This document shows positions 54,732 to 64,000 of a stretch of DNA of 64,000 nt, in pieces. Below the pieces are notes generated by a model. The model did no database searches. It saw only the letters and a program-made list of their open reading frames with translations, and was not told the origin of the DNA. Position 1 is the first letter of the stretch, and the number at the start of each line of letters is the position of its first letter. Origin of the DNA: Consotaella salsifontis (GTDB taxonomy: Bacteria; Pseudomonadota; Alphaproteobacteria; Rhizobiales; Rhizobiaceae); assembly GCF_900167365.1 (NCBI RefSeq), contig NZ_FUXL01000014.1, forward strand, positions 57,154-121,153. The letters run 5' to 3'. A program made the translations under genes and the position numbers.

Positions 54732-56627
54732 TCAGGCGTTCTTGGGCTTCACCAGCATCCGGCCGCGCATCTCCATGTGGAGGGCGTGGCAGAACCACTG
54801 GCAGTAGTACCAATGAACGCCCGGCCGATCCGCCGTGAAGGTGACGGAGGCGGTGGCCTGCGGCCCGATCTCCATGGCGACGCCATGGTTGCCGAGGGTG
54901 AAGCCGTGGGTGAGGTCGTCCACATCGTCCATGTTGGAGATGGTGATCGTCACCTCGTCGCCCTCGTTCACCTCGAACTTCTCGAGGCTGAAGGCCGGCG
55001 CCATGGAGTACATGTAGACGCGCACCTTGTTGCCGTCGCGGATGACGTCGGCGGCCGCGTCGAGGTCGACGCCGTCGGCCTTGGCACGCTGGCGAGCCTC
55101 CTCCCACATCGGATCGTCGCGTGTCCACATCGAGGCCGGCGTCACCTTGTCGGCGCGCACCAGGATGCAGTCGTGCGGCTCGGCGAAGGACGGGCCGTCA
55201 TGGACGAGCTTCATCTCGCCCGTCGAGATATCGATCAGCTGGTCGTTCTCCGGCTTCAGCGGGCCGACGTTGAGGAACCGGTCCTTGGAGAACTTGTTCA
55301 ACGAGATCAGGTACTTGCCGTCCGCCTCCAGGGTTTCGCCCATGGTGGTGTGGTTGTGGCCCGGCTGGTAGTGGACGTCGATCTTCTGGATGATGGGGTC
55401 GACGTCCTCGCCCTTGAACTTGGCGATGGCCTTGTCGATGTTCCACATCGCCATCTGGCTGTCGAGGAAGAGCGTCGTGAAGGCGTTGCCCTTGCCGTCG
55501 AAGGCGGTGTGAAGCGGCCCGAGGCCCAATTCCGGCTCGGCGACCACGGCCGAGCGCGGCTCGGCGCCGTCAAACACCTTGTCGAGCAGGTCGACGTCGA
55601 TGACGGTGACGGTGGGCGACAGCTTGCCGTTGATGCACAGGTGCTTCTTGTCCGGCGCCATGTTGCAGCCGTGCGGGCTGTTGGAGACCGGGATATAGGC
55701 GGTGTAGGGCGAGCCGTGGCGGCCATCGAGCACCTTGACGCCCTTGTGCTCGGTATAGTCGCCCTTCTTGATACCCTCCTCGATGCGCTTGATGTTGAAG
55801 ACCGTGACCCAGTCCTGCTCGTTCGCCGTCATCTCGGCGACAGTGACGCCGCCTTCGGAGTTGTAGCAGGTCGAGAAGGCATATTTGCCCTGATAGTCGG
55901 CGTCGCAATTGTCGAGGTTGCCGTCGACGATCACCTGCCAGGCAATCTCCATCGTGTCGCCGTCGATGGCGGTGAACAGGGAGACGTACTTCTCCGGCTC
56001 GTCGAGGATCGTGCCGTCGTTGGGCAAGGGAATGCGGTGTTCGCCATTGGCGAAGACATAGCCGGTGCGTGGCCACTTCTGCGGGCGCAGGCCGTGAATG
56101 TCGGAGGTGTTGGGGATCTCGATGATCTTGTCGCACTTCATGACGTCGCAGCGCACGCGCGCGACGCGCGTGTTGGCCTTGTCGTTCATGAAGAGGTAGC
56201 GCCCGTCGTAGGTGCCCTCGGTGAAGGACATGTGTGGGTGATGAAGGTCGCCGTTCTCGTAGGTCTTCATCCCGCGCTTGGCGAGGAATTCCTTGGTTTC
56301 AGGCAGAAGGCCCTCGGTGAGGATCTTGAGGCTTTCGTTCGTGCAGCCCCAGCCCGTCGCCGAGCAGCGGTTGAAAACCGGTACGCGCATGAACTCGCGC
56401 ATGGAGGGCACGCCATAGATGCGCAGCTCGCCGGACTGGCCCGACGACCAGAAGCCGTAATACTCGTCGAGCTCGCCGGGCTTGACCTCGACCGAGCCGG
56501 CTTCCTGGGCCGCGGCCGGTCCGATCAGGCTCTTGCCGCCGGCCAGCACCGCCCCCGCCAGCACCGCGCCGCTGGCCGTGCCGCTGAACAGCGCGCGCCG
56601 CGACAGTTTCGACTTTTCCTCTGGCAT
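54732..56627 (-). CDS. nosZ: nitrous oxide reductase NosZ (clade I)
   Basis: A 631-residue multicopper enzyme that reduces N2O to N2. The start at 56627 gives a twin-arginine signal ([15 protein letters not shown]), which marks clade I. The catalytic CuZ histidines include DLHHPHMSF, and those in [28 protein letters not shown] and EPHDC. The C-terminal cupredoxin domain binds CuA through [18 protein letters not shown]. All ligands are present, so the enzyme should be active. It lies 26 bases after nosR. Confidence 0.96.
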   Translation of the reverse strand: MPEEKSKLSRRALFSGTASGAVLAGAVLAGGKSLIGPAAAQEAGSVEVKPGELDEYYGFWSSGQSGELRIYGVPSMREFMRVPVFNRCSATGWGCTNESLKILTEGLLPETKEFLAKRGMKTYENGDLHHPHMSFTEGTYDGRYLFMNDKANTRVARVRCDVMKCDKIIEIPNTSDIHGLRPQKWPRTGYVFANGEHRIPLPNDGTILDEPEKYVSLFTAIDGDTMEIAWQVIVDGNLDNCDADYQGKYAFSTCYNSEGGVTVAEMTANEQDWVTVFNIKRIEEGIKKGDYTEHKGVKVLDGRHGSPYTAYIPVSNSPHGCNMAPDKKHLCINGKLSPTVTVIDVDLLDKVFDGAEPRSAVVAEPELGLGPLHTAFDGKGNAFTTLFLDSQMAMWNIDKAIAKFKGEDVDPIIQKIDVHYQPGHNHTTMGETLEADGKYLISLNKFSKDRFLNVGPLKPENDQLIDISTGEMKLVHDGPSFAEPHDCILVRADKVTPASMWTRDDPMWEEARQRAKADGVDLDAAADVIRDGNKVRVYMYSMAPAFSLEKFEVNEGDEVTITISNMDDVDDLTHGFTLGNHGVAMEIGPQATASVTFTADRPGVHWYYCQWFCHALHMEMRGRMLVKPKNA

Positions 56628-56653
56628 GACTTTCCTCTTCCTCGTTCTTGAGA

Positions 56654-58942
56654 TCATTGGGCAGGGGTGGTCTCGGCCCTTGCCTTGGGCCGATAGGTGA
56701 CGCCGGGCTGGCCGGAGCCGGAGGGAGCAAGGCCCGTCTGGGCTTCGAAGCGCTGGCGCTTCTTGATCTTGCCGATCACCACCGGGCAGCGATCCGCGCT
56801 CTGGTAGAGGACCTGGCAGTGCAGACAGGAGATGCACTCGTTGGGATTGATCTCGCCCGTCGGATGAATGGCCTGGACCGGGCATTCATGAGCGCAGGTC
56901 TGGCAGGGATTGCCGCATTCGCGGTAGCGCTTCAGCCAGCGGAACATGTGGAGCCGCGCGGGGATCGCGAGGCCGGCGCCCAACGGGCAGACGTAGCGGC
57001 AGTAGAACCGCTCGATGAAAAGGCCAGGCGCAAGGCAGGCCAGCGCGAAGAGCACGAAGGGCAAGGGCCGCGCGAACTTCAGGATGATCGCCGTCTTGAA
57101 GGGCTCGACCTCGGCATAGTGCTCGGCCAGCGCCAGCGAATAGAGCGACAGGCCGAAAAGACCGAGGAAGATGACGTATTTCACCGGCCACAGCCGCTCG
57201 TGAAGGCCCCAGGGCAGCGTCACCTGCGGCACCTTGAGGGCGCGGGCGATCTTGTTGGTCAGTTCCTGGAGCGCGCCGAAGGGGCAGAGCCAGCCACAAT
57301 AGGCGCCACGCGCCCAGAACAGCAGCGCCGCCGCCACCGCGAACCACAGGAGGAAGATCAGCGGGTCCATCAGGAAGGTTTCCCAGCGGAAGTCGCTGAA
57401 GAGCGCCGAGGCGACGGCGAGGATGTTCACCACCGAGAGCTGGGCGTTGGCGTACCAGCCGACGAAGACCAGGGTGAAGACAAGGAAGCTGGTGCGGATG
57501 ATGTCAAAGATACGCTCGTTCTTCGTCGCGAAGGTCTGGAAGAAGAAGATGCCGGTGAGGAAGACGAGCGCGAGGCTGAGGATGACGATCTCGACGCGCT
57601 TGGTCTGCCAGATCCTCTTCCAAAGGGCGTTGCGGATCTCGGCCGCGCCGTCATCGCCGGCGACGTTGGTGGGCGCGGCGGCGGCGGCATCGGCCTGCGG
57701 CGCGGCGGGCGCGGCCTGAGGCGCCGGCGTTACTGTCCGCAGATAGCGATCCGGCAGATCGTAGCCGAGCTCATAGGTGAGGAAGACCTTTTCGATCGGG
57801 CCGACGGCGCGCTGGACCAGCATCTGAAGGCGCCAGGGCTCGGCGGCGTCGAAGCCGGACTTGGCCGGAACGATGAAGAGATCGGCCTCGCCGAAGGCGG
57901 GCGCGCCCTCCGCCGCCACGCGCACCACGCGGCGATGCTCGCGGTCGCGGAAGCGATGGGACACGTCGTCCTGGATCACCTGGATGCGGTCGAAGATGCC
58001 ACCGCGCACATAGCCCGAACCCTTGAACGACCAGCGCCCGGAACCGGCGATGAGGATGGCCTCGTCGCCCTCCTTCAGCATCTTCTTGAGATTTTCGTAC
58101 TCCGAATCGCCGAGGAGGCTGCGGCCGATGGAAGGCTGGCTGGCGAGACCGACCCACAGGTCGATATAGGCGTCGCCCTCCGGCCCCGGCTCGGCATTCT
58201 TGTCGGTGCGCTGGTCGCCGAGGGCCGCGAAATCCTTGTTGATGGTGGCAACGTCGAGGGAGAAGTGCCGCAGCGAGCCGTCGCCGGCCAGCGTCTGCCA
58301 GTCCTGTCTCTCGTCGTACTCGCGATCGACGACCTTTTGCGCAACCGGACCGCCCGCCGTGGTGCTTTCGGCGTGGAAACCGCCGAGCCCCAGGGCTTTC
58401 GACACCTTGATGCCGGCGCGCCGGATCGAATCGTCGATCACCATGATGGTGACGGTGGCGCCCGAGACGATGTCGAGGTCGTGGCCGGAATCCTCGCCCG
58501 CTGCGTCCTTGTTGAGGTCGAGACCGGCGTATTTTTCCGTCACCGCCTTGATCTTGGCTTCGGGAATGCCGACCAGGACAATCGGCTCCGAATGCTTCAT
58601 CAGCCGAACACCGGTGATGACGGCCGCGTTGGAAAGGCCGGCGAGAATGTGGATCGGCTTGCCGGAATAGCCGGTGGTGGGCACGAAGTCGGAGGTGAGG
58701 AACACCCAGCCGATCTCCTTGCCTCCCTCAAGCGCCGGCACGACGGGAACATCGCTTCGGATAGCGCCGAAGCTGTCGGCTCCCGGCACGAGGTCGCCGG
58801 GCGCGATCTTGTCGAGATACTGGCCGACGAGCGGCGCGGCCGGCGCGGCGGAGGCAGAAACCAGAACCGCCAGGAGAAGAAGCGTGAACCGGACCAGCCG
58901 GACAAGCGTCTCGATCATCCCTGTCAACACCGTCCTCGCCAT
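56654..58942 (-). CDS. nosR: NosR, membrane flavo-FeS regulator/electron donor
   Basis: A 762-residue protein starting at 58942, where GGGCGACC precedes the ATG; a Met eight residues on is possible. A signal or anchor at the N-terminus is followed by a periplasmic FMN-binding domain ([14 protein letters not shown] carries the Thr to which NosX attaches FMN). Several membrane helices follow, with cytoplasmic [13 protein letters not shown] and YVCPLGAG motifs, then two [4Fe-4S] sites ([13 protein letters not shown] and [18 protein letters not shown]). It is needed for nosZ expression and for electron supply to NosZ. Confidence 0.93.
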   Translation of the reverse strand: MARTVLTGMIETLVRLVRFTLLLLAVLVSASAAPAAPLVGQYLDKIAPGDLVPGADSFGAIRSDVPVVPALEGGKEIGWVFLTSDFVPTTGYSGKPIHILAGLSNAAVITGVRLMKHSEPIVLVGIPEAKIKAVTEKYAGLDLNKDAAGEDSGHDLDIVSGATVTIMVIDDSIRRAGIKVSKALGLGGFHAESTTAGGPVAQKVVDREYDERQDWQTLAGDGSLRHFSLDVATINKDFAALGDQRTDKNAEPGPEGDAYIDLWVGLASQPSIGRSLLGDSEYENLKKMLKEGDEAILIAGSGRWSFKGSGYVRGGIFDRIQVIQDDVSHRFRDREHRRVVRVAAEGAPAFGEADLFIVPAKSGFDAAEPWRLQMLVQRAVGPIEKVFLTYELGYDLPDRYLRTVTPAPQAAPAAPQADAAAAAPTNVAGDDGAAEIRNALWKRIWQTKRVEIVILSLALVFLTGIFFFQTFATKNERIFDIIRTSFLVFTLVFVGWYANAQLSVVNILAVASALFSDFRWETFLMDPLIFLLWFAVAAALLFWARGAYCGWLCPFGALQELTNKIARALKVPQVTLPWGLHERLWPVKYVIFLGLFGLSLYSLALAEHYAEVEPFKTAIILKFARPLPFVLFALACLAPGLFIERFYCRYVCPLGAGLAIPARLHMFRWLKRYRECGNPCQTCAHECPVQAIHPTGEINPNECISCLHCQVLYQSADRCPVVIGKIKKRQRFEAQTGLAPSGSGQPGVTYRPKARAETTPAQ

Positions 58943-59527
58943 TGGTCGCCCGGCTTCCCCCTGATGCGCTCGCCTTCCGCCCATGCGGGGCCGATGGCGC
59001 CTTCCGCTGACGAAAGGGCGCAGAAATCCTCTCCCGGGCGAGCCAGGCCGCCCGGTGCTCTTTTTGTCTCTTTTTCTGTTCGGCTTCGGTGTTACCGGCG
59101 GCGGGATCAGGCGACTTTGCACTTGCGCAAAGAGCCGGCCGATGCCGGACGACCCATCCGACGCGAGCGCCGGAAGCCGCCACTCTCGATCGCGATCACC
59201 GGGACCATCTGTCCTTGGCCGGAGAGATGGGTCGTCTTCTCACGCGAAAGCTGATCGTTCCTTGCCGGTATTGAGTAATAAAAATATGACTCAAGTCAAT
59301 CCGCTCGTTCATTGATGAATATCCCCACGTTTGACGCGGCATTGTTTGATGCGATTCCTGTCTCCGGTTGATATTATTCAATTCGATCGACGTCTTGTTT
59401 CAGTCAACCTTACCGAGAGGAGCGCAGCTTTCTGACATGCAGGATTGGACGATCTGGTGCTGGATCGTCGCTCTGACGGAGCCTATGTCGTTGGATCCCT
59501 CGTCAGCCAGCGGTGGTGGCCAATCCA
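58943..59527 (-). promoter_or_regulatory. nosR upstream region, two FNR/NNR-type sites
   Basis: There is no convincing gene here. On the minus strand TTGACTTGAGTCAT (59299-59286) fits TTGAC-N4-GTCAA except for one base. A second dyad TTGCACTTGCGCAA (59117-59130) has the same 14-base FNR-family geometry with altered outer bases. FNR, NnrR and DNR proteins use such sites to turn on nos genes under low oxygen and nitric oxide. The second lies about 175 bases and the first about 345 bases before nosR, so a long leader or a distant start is implied. A TTGAGT/ACTCAA dyad (59271-59294) overlaps the first site. Confidence 0.5.
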
Positions 59528-60313
59528 ATGGAATCCGACGACGCGCTCCCGCCTCGCCCATCGCCACTCGGCGAGACGATCCTGATCGGCACGGCTGGCT
59601 GGACCATCCCCGCCGCGAGCCGGGACTGGTTTCCGGCCGAGGGCACGCATCTCTCGCGCTATGGCGCTCGGCTCGGCGCGGCCGAGATCAACTCGTCCTT
59701 CTACCGGCCGCATCGCCGATCGACCTATGAGAAATGGGCGGCGTCGGTGCCGCCGAGCTTCCGGTTTTCCGTCAAGCTGCCGAAGGCGATCACGCACGAA
59801 CGCCGGCTTACCAATGCCGCCGAAGAGCTCGATCGCTTTCTCGGTGAAATCGGAGGGCTCGGCGAGAAGCTGGGCGTCGTCCTGGTGCAATTGCCGCCGA
59901 GCCTCGCTTTCGATGAGGCGCGCGCCGGCTTTCTGGAAGACCTCAGGCGGAAGTTTTCGGGCGGGTTGGCGCTGGAGCCGCGCCACGCGAGCTGGTTCTC
60001 GGCCGACGTCGAGACGCGCCTCGCCGAGCTTCGCATCGCCCGCGTCGCCGCCGATCCCGCTCCGGCTCCGGGCGCGGAAAGGCCCGGCGGGTGGCCGGGC
60101 CTTTGCTATCACCGAATGCACGGCAGCCCGCGCATCTATTATTCGCCCTACCCGACCGAGCGTCTGGAAAAGCTCGCCAGGGACATGATCCGGCGGGCGC
60201 GCGCGGAAGCGACGGTCTGGGCGATCCTCGACAACACGGCCGCCTTCGCCGCGACCGGCGACGCGCTCGCGCTTCAGGCGATGGTGGCGTCCGCCGGTGA
60301 AGGCGAGGTTTAG
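59528..60313 (+). CDS. DUF72 family protein (YecE-like)
   Basis: A 261-residue TIM-barrel-like protein from ATG 59528 (an alternative GTG lies at 59513). DUF72 marks are [59 protein letters not shown] and [13 protein letters not shown]. The function is not established; members are often next to phosphatases or nucleases. It converges with hslV and overlaps its 3' end by four bases. Confidence 0.85.
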   Translation: MESDDALPPRPSPLGETILIGTAGWTIPAASRDWFPAEGTHLSRYGARLGAAEINSSFYRPHRRSTYEKWAASVPPSFRFSVKLPKAITHERRLTNAAEELDRFLGEIGGLGEKLGVVLVQLPPSLAFDEARAGFLEDLRRKFSGGLALEPRHASWFSADVETRLAELRIARVAADPAPAPGAERPGGWPGLCYHRMHGSPRIYYSPYPTERLEKLARDMIRRARAEATVWAILDNTAAFAATGDALALQAMVASAGEGEV

Positions 60314-60876
60314 CCCTCCGCGTCGAGGCTTTCGACGATGACGTTGTGGTTGGTGTAGATGCAGATATCGGCCGCGATCTTCATGGCGCGGCGGGCGATC
60401 TCCTCGGCGGCGAAGTCCGTCTCGGCAAGGGCTCTGGCGGCCGCCAGGGCATAGTTGCCGCCCGAGCCGATGGCCATGACGCCTGCTTCCGGCTCCAGAA
60501 CGTCGCCGGTGCCGGTGAGGGCCAGCGTCACGCGCTTGTCGGCGACGAGCATCATTGCCTCGAGGCGGCGCAGATAGCGGTCGGTGCGCCAGTCCTTGGC
60601 GAGCTCAACGGAGGCGCGCATCAGCTGGTCGGGATATTGCTCGAGCTTGGCCTCGAGGCGCTCCAAGAGGGTGAAGGCGTCCGCCGTCGCGCCCGCGAAG
60701 CCGGCAATCACCGCGCCATCCTTGCCGAGGCGGCGCACCTTGCGCGCGTTGCCCTTCATCACGGTGTTGCCTAGGGAGACCTGCCCGTCGCCGGCGATGA
60801 CCACCTTGCCACCCTTGCGGACGGTTACGATCGTGGTGCCGTAGATGGTGGCGGGGTCGTGGCGTTCGAAATCCAT
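60310..60876 (-). CDS. hslV: HslV, peptidase subunit of HslUV
   Basis: A 188-residue threonine protease. A 13-residue propeptide ends before Thr14 ([12 protein letters not shown]), the nucleophile after processing. [13 protein letters not shown], the [17 protein letters not shown] segment and [13 protein letters not shown] are the usual HslV signatures. It would form a dodecamer and degrade unfolded proteins with the ATPase HslU, whose gene is not in the window. It is divergent from hisB. Confidence 0.96.
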   Translation of the reverse strand: MDFERHDPATIYGTTIVTVRKGGKVVIAGDGQVSLGNTVMKGNARKVRRLGKDGAVIAGFAGATADAFTLLERLEAKLEQYPDQLMRASVELAKDWRTDRYLRRLEAMMLVADKRVTLALTGTGDVLEPEAGVMAIGSGGNYALAAARALAETDFAAEEIARRAMKIAADICIYTNHNVIVESLDAEG

Positions 60877-61063
60877 GTCGGTATCCTTTCATCCAGCCGG
60901 CCGACCCTTCCGCGATGAAGCGATCCGGCCGCTGATCCCGGCTCATGTATGAAGTGCAAGCGGCAACGCCAACTGTCGCCCAGCCGAAAGGCACGAGGAG
61001 CGGATGGCGAAGTGGAAATGACCGCGCCCGCCTGATAGACACACTCACAGGCAGACAACGGGA

Positions 61064-61681
61064 ATGGTGGACATGGGCGAGACGGCCGGGCGGCGCGATG
61101 CCACGATCGAGCGCAAGACGAACGAGACCGAGATTCGCGTACACGTCGATCTCGACGGCACCGGACGGGCGAAGGTTTCCACCGGCGTCGGCTTCTTCGA
61201 TCATATGCTCGACCAGCTCGCCCGCCACTCGCTCATCGACATGACGGTTGAGGCCAAGGGCGACCTCCATATCGACGATCATCACACGGTGGAGGACACG
61301 GGCATCGCGCTCGGCCAGGCGATCCGCAAGGCCATGGGCGAGCGGCGCGGCATCCGCCGCTATGCCTCGCTCGATCTCGTCATGGACGAGGTGATGACGC
61401 GCGCCGCCGTGGATGTCTCCGGGCGGCCGTTCTTCGTGTTCCAGGTGAAATTCGAGCGCGAGAAGATCGGCACGTTCGACACCGATCTCGTTCGCGAGTT
61501 CTTCCAGGCCCTGGCGCAGCACGCCGGGTTGACCCTGCACATCGTCAACCTTCATGGCGACAACGCCCATCATATTGCTGAAACCTGCTTCAAGGCGGTG
61601 GCGCGGGTGCTGGGAGAGGCGCTGTCGGTGGACCCGCGTCAGGCCGACCTCGTGCCCTCCACCAAGGGAATGCTGGCGTGA
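61064..61681 (+). CDS. hisB: imidazoleglycerol-phosphate dehydratase
   Basis: A 205-residue enzyme for the sixth step of histidine synthesis. [19 protein letters not shown] is the start of the fold; [17 protein letters not shown] and [18 protein letters not shown] hold metal-binding histidines, with a second set in [21 protein letters not shown] 61073 is an equally possible start. It is monofunctional, without the phosphatase half found in E. coli. Confidence 0.95.
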   Translation: MVDMGETAGRRDATIERKTNETEIRVHVDLDGTGRAKVSTGVGFFDHMLDQLARHSLIDMTVEAKGDLHIDDHHTVEDTGIALGQAIRKAMGERRGIRRYASLDLVMDEVMTRAAVDVSGRPFFVFQVKFEREKIGTFDTDLVREFFQALAQHAGLTLHIVNLHGDNAHHIAETCFKAVARVLGEALSVDPRQADLVPSTKGMLA

Positions 61682-61700
61682 TCGGCAAAGGCAGGCCAGA

Positions 61701-62150
61701 ATGACGCGCTACATCGTCTTCGAGCCGCCGGGGGAAGAAGCGCGCAGCGATCGCGCCCTCTTCGTGCGGGACGGTTGGTCGTTCTGGGCCCTGCTCTTTC
61801 CCTTTCTTTGGCTGTTTCGCTACGGGCTGGTGATCTCCGGCCTTCTCGTCCTCATCATGGACATTCTCGTTGGCGTCGTCGCGGCGCGCGCGGGGCTTGA
61901 AACGGCCGGCACGCTGGTCAGCTTTATCATCGGCCTGCTTGTTGCGCTGGAGGGGCCCTCGCTCAGGGCTTGGCGGCTGCGCCGGCGCGGCTGGCGGGAG
62001 GGCGCCTCGCTGGTGGCGCACGATCTGAGCGGCGCCGAGCAGCTTTATTACGCTGGCGGGCGGGAGAGCACCGCGCCGAGCCCGTCGCCACAGGCCAATT
62101 CGCCGAGTTCGGGCGGGCCACGGCCCGCTCCCGCCGGCCTGTTCGACTGA
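61701..62150 (+). CDS. DUF2628 membrane protein inside the his operon
   Basis: A 149-residue protein. Residues 26-50 ([25 protein letters not shown]) and about 70-90 ([14 protein letters not shown]) are hydrophobic, so it is a small inner-membrane protein; the last 25 residues are proline- and serine-rich. It belongs to DUF2628. It lies between hisB and hisH in alphaproteobacteria generally, with AAAGGCAGG upstream of ATG 61701. Its link to histidine synthesis is unknown. Confidence 0.85.
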   Translation: MTRYIVFEPPGEEARSDRALFVRDGWSFWALLFPFLWLFRYGLVISGLLVLIMDILVGVVAARAGLETAGTLVSFIIGLLVALEGPSLRAWRLRRRGWREGASLVAHDLSGAEQLYYAGGRESTAPSPSPQANSPSSGGPRPAPAGLFD

Positions 62151-62164
62151 GAGGAGCGCCTCGC

Positions 62165-62818
62165 ATGCAAAGGGTCGCCATCATCGATTACGGCTCGGGC
62201 AATCTGCACTCCGCCGTCAACGCCTTCCGGCGCGCCATTCTGGATCACGGCATTGCCGCCGAAGCCGTGCTGACCTCCGATCCCGACGTGGTCAGGAGCG
62301 CGGACAGGATCGTTCTGCCCGGCGTCGGCGCCTATGCGGACTGCCGGGCCGGTCTTGGTGCTGTCGCTGGCATGGAAGAGGCGCTGTTCGAAGCCGTCGA
62401 AACCCATGGGCGGCCGTTTCTCGGCATCTGCGTCGGCATGCAGCTCATGGCGTCCCGCGGGCTCGAGAAGGCCATCACGCCGGGATTCGGCTGGATCGAG
62501 GGCGACGTCACCTTGATGAAGCCGGCTGATGCCGCTCTCAAGATCCCGCAGATCGGCTGGAACACGATTCACGTGAGACATGATCATCCGCTTCTCGCCG
62601 GCATTCCGACGGGCGAGGACGGCCTTCATGCCTACTTCGTCCACTCCTATCACCTCGCCGCGCTGAACGACGCCGACATCGTGGCGGTGACGGACTACGG
62701 CGGGCCGGTTACGGCGATCGTCGCCAACGCCAACAAGGCGGGAACGCAGTTCCACCCGGAGAAAAGCCAGCGTCTCGGCCTCTCCCTCATCGCCAACTTC
62801 CTTGCCTGGAAGCCCTGA
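62165..62818 (+). CDS. hisH: imidazole glycerol phosphate synthase, glutaminase subunit
   Basis: A 217-residue class I glutamine amidotransferase starting at 62165 with GAGGAGCGCC upstream. The catalytic Cys is in [11 protein letters not shown]; His and Glu are in [12 protein letters not shown]. It supplies ammonia to HisF. HisF itself is not seen, because the region after hisA is occupied by an IS element and the window ends. Confidence 0.95.
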   Translation: MQRVAIIDYGSGNLHSAVNAFRRAILDHGIAAEAVLTSDPDVVRSADRIVLPGVGAYADCRAGLGAVAGMEEALFEAVETHGRPFLGICVGMQLMASRGLEKAITPGFGWIEGDVTLMKPADAALKIPQIGWNTIHVRHDHPLLAGIPTGEDGLHAYFVHSYHLAALNDADIVAVTDYGGPVTAIVANANKAGTQFHPEKSQRLGLSLIANFLAWKP

Positions 62819-62821
62819 GCC

Positions 62822-63562
62822 ATGCCCATCCTGTTTCCCGCCATCGACCTCAAGGACGGCGCATGTGTGCGCTTGAAGCTCGGCGACATGGCCGAGGCCA
62901 CGGTCTACAACGCCGATCCCGCCGCCCAGGCGCGCGCGTTCCTGGACACAGGCTTTTCCCACCTCCACGTCGTCGATCTCAACGGCGCCTTCGCCGGCAA
63001 GGCCGTCAACGGAGCGGCGGTCGAGGCGATCCTCTCGGCGGTCGGCGGGGCGATGAAGGTGCAGCTCGGCGGCGGCATCCGTACTCTTGACGACGTGGAG
63101 CGTTGGCTGGACAAGGGCCTGTCGCGCGTCATTCTCGGCACAGTGGCGGTGCGCGATCCCGCGCTGGTCAAGGAAGCGGCGCGCCGCCATCCCGGCCGCG
63201 TCGCCGTCGGGATCGACGCCAAGGGCGGCAAGGTCGCAGTCGAGGGCTGGGCGGAAACTTCGGAACTTTCGGCCGTGGAACTGGCGAAGCGCTTCGAGGA
63301 TAGCGGTGTATCCGCCATCGTCTATACCGATATCGACCGTGACGGCGTTCTTGCTGGCATCAACTGGGAAGCCACGATCGGGCTTGCCGAAGCCATCTCC
63401 ATTCCGGTCATCGCCTCGGGCGGGCTGGCCTCCATGGCGGATATCGAGCGCCTCGCGGCGCCGGATGCCGGCAAGCTGGAAGGCGCGATTTCGGGACGGG
63501 CCCTCTACGACGGGCGCATCGACGGGGCGCAGGCGCTCGCCCTGCTAAGCGCATCCCGATGA
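62822..63562 (+). CDS. hisA: phosphoribosylformimino-5-aminoimidazole carboxamide ribotide isomerase
   Basis: A 246-residue TIM barrel. [14 protein letters not shown] contains the first catalytic Asp, [15 protein letters not shown] the second, and [14 protein letters not shown] the first phosphate site; the second phosphate site is [11 protein letters not shown]. It catalyses the Amadori rearrangement of ProFAR. It is four bases after hisH. Confidence 0.96.
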   Translation: MPILFPAIDLKDGACVRLKLGDMAEATVYNADPAAQARAFLDTGFSHLHVVDLNGAFAGKAVNGAAVEAILSAVGGAMKVQLGGGIRTLDDVERWLDKGLSRVILGTVAVRDPALVKEAARRHPGRVAVGIDAKGGKVAVEGWAETSELSAVELAKRFEDSGVSAIVYTDIDRDGVLAGINWEATIGLAEAISIPVIASGGLASMADIERLAAPDAGKLEGAISGRALYDGRIDGAQALALLSASR

Positions 63563-63578
63563 TGTTTCACGTGAATCA
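63563..63578. promoter_or_regulatory. parS-like ParB binding site
   Basis: TGTTTCACGTGAATCA directly follows the hisA stop and matches the consensus TGTTTCACGTGAAACA at 15 of 16 positions. ParB loaded at such sites organises the origin region. This suggests that the hslV/his region is close to the chromosomal origin, or that the replicon carries parABS here. Confidence 0.75.
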
Positions 63579-63589
63579 ACGGCAAAGAA

Positions 63590-63617
63590 GCGGGCGTCAT
63601 CAGGCGCCCGCCTGTTC
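63590..63617 (+). terminator. hairpin after hisA
   Basis: Arms GCGGGCG/CGCCCGC around an eight-base loop (63590-63611), followed by CTGTTCTTTC. This is a probable terminator of the shortened his operon, lying before the IS630-like element. Confidence 0.6.
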
Positions 63618-63643
63618 TTTCAAATCATGGGCTTTCTGAAGCC

Positions 63644-64000
63644 TAGAGCGGGATGAGATTAGGATCGTCCATATCCTGAGTTGACGAGGTAGTTGCTGCA
63701 TTCGTCGGCGGAGATGGTGGAGAGGATCTGGCCGATGGCGGAGCAGACGGCGTCTCTGGTGCGCTGGCCGGCTTTGCGCAGCAGGTGCTTCAGCTTGGCG
63801 AAGAGCTGCTCGATGGGATTGAGGTCGGGGGAGTATTTGGGCAGGAACAAGAGCTTGGCGCCGGCGGCGCGGATCGCCCGGCGCACCGCCTTGCCCTTGT
63901 GGCTGCCGAGATTGTCCATGATGACGATATCGCCGGGCTTCAGCGTCGGCACCAGCACCTGCTCGACGTAGAGCCGGAAGCGCTCGCCGTTGACCGGTCC
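63644..64000 (-). mobile_element. IS630-family element, left part (runs off the window)
   Basis: It begins at a TA (63644-63645), the usual IS630 target, followed by GAGCGGGATGAG as the likely terminal repeat. It contains the transposase end at 63659. The other end lies outside the window, so the duplication cannot be checked. It lies where hisF follows hisA in related genomes. Confidence 0.7.
63659..64000 (-). CDS. IS630-family transposase, C-terminal part
   Basis: The 3' part of the gene; reading continues past 64000. Visible are [14 protein letters not shown] (second catalytic Asp) and [23 protein letters not shown] (catalytic Glu), the classic DDE end of IS630 transposases, and a C-terminal [17 protein letters not shown]. 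The frame is intact over what is seen, so the element may be recent. Confidence 0.9.
   Translation of the reverse strand, partial: GPVNGERFRLYVEQVLVPTLKPGDIVIMDNLGSHKGKAVRRAIRAAGAKLLFLPKYSPDLNPIEQLFAKLKHLLRKAGQRTRDAVCSAIGQILSTISADECSNYLVNSGYGRS

Noticed and set aside
54777..59254. Long plus-strand frames across nosZ and nosR
   Set aside because: Both regions encode canonical Nos proteins on the minus strand; the plus-strand frames lack domains and ribosome binding sites.

Overview
The window is high-GC DNA of an alphaproteobacterium, most likely of the order Hyphomicrobiales (Rhizobiales). The signs are the gene order ppx/gppA-rlmE and guaB, an HslV with an N-terminal propeptide, hisB-DUF2628-hisH-hisA, DUF992, and a parS-like site. 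The genus cannot be fixed by reading alone; Aurantimonas-type relatives are a guess. The left quarter is an integrated genomic island and the rest is chromosome rich in anaerobic respiration genes.

Island (1 to about 16.2 kb). A tyrosine integrase lies next to the 3' end of a tRNA-Gln(CUG) gene, so the island starts at that tRNA and runs off the left edge. It carries: an FtsH-like protein divided into an AAA ATPase frame and an M41 peptidase frame; a DUF6634-like protein; an AT-richer six-gene cassette (2.35-6.95 kb); an IS3-family remnant with both inverted repeats; a truncated ParS/MbcA-type antitoxin; two hypothetical ICE-type genes; an IS5-family element with a damaged orfA; and a small membrane protein followed by an exported TPR protein with eleven 47-residue repeats. 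In the cassette, two three-gene operons converge. The plus-strand operon encodes a P-loop kinase-like protein, a BpsA/methyltransferase-like protein and an unknown protein A. The minus-strand operon encodes an unknown protein B, an ImmA/IrrE metallopeptidase and a PIN-domain protein. A and B are clearly related to each other. This cassette is the best candidate for an undescribed system, and its function is unknown.

Core block (16.2-25.7 kb): tRNA-Gln, ppx/gppA, rlmE, an MFS exporter, a Tat-exported MBL-fold hydrolase, guaB, a DUF992 protein, and an MmyB-type regulator divergent from an NAD-dependent epimerase-like gene.

Respiratory and transport block (25.7-59 kb). First comes a TMAO/DMSO reductase system: torR, then torC-torD-torA, then torS, with two tor-box-like decamers upstream of torC. 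A LysR regulator is divergent from an oligopeptide-type ABC operon that also encodes a DapA-family lyase and two nucleoside hydrolases, with a DadA-like oxidoreductase converging on it. Next is a selenocysteine formate dehydrogenase fdoG-fdoH-fdoI, in which an in-frame TGA at 49433-49435 is read as Sec. Last is a complete nosRZDFYLX nitrous oxide reductase operon. Together these genes would let the cell oxidise formate and respire TMAO/DMSO and N2O. No nir or nor genes are present in the window.

Right end (59.5-64 kb): a DUF72 gene, hslV, and hisB-DUF2628-hisH-hisA. A 15/16 match to the parS consensus directly follows hisA, and an IS630-family element follows that, lying where hisF would be expected. 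The parS match suggests an origin-proximal location.
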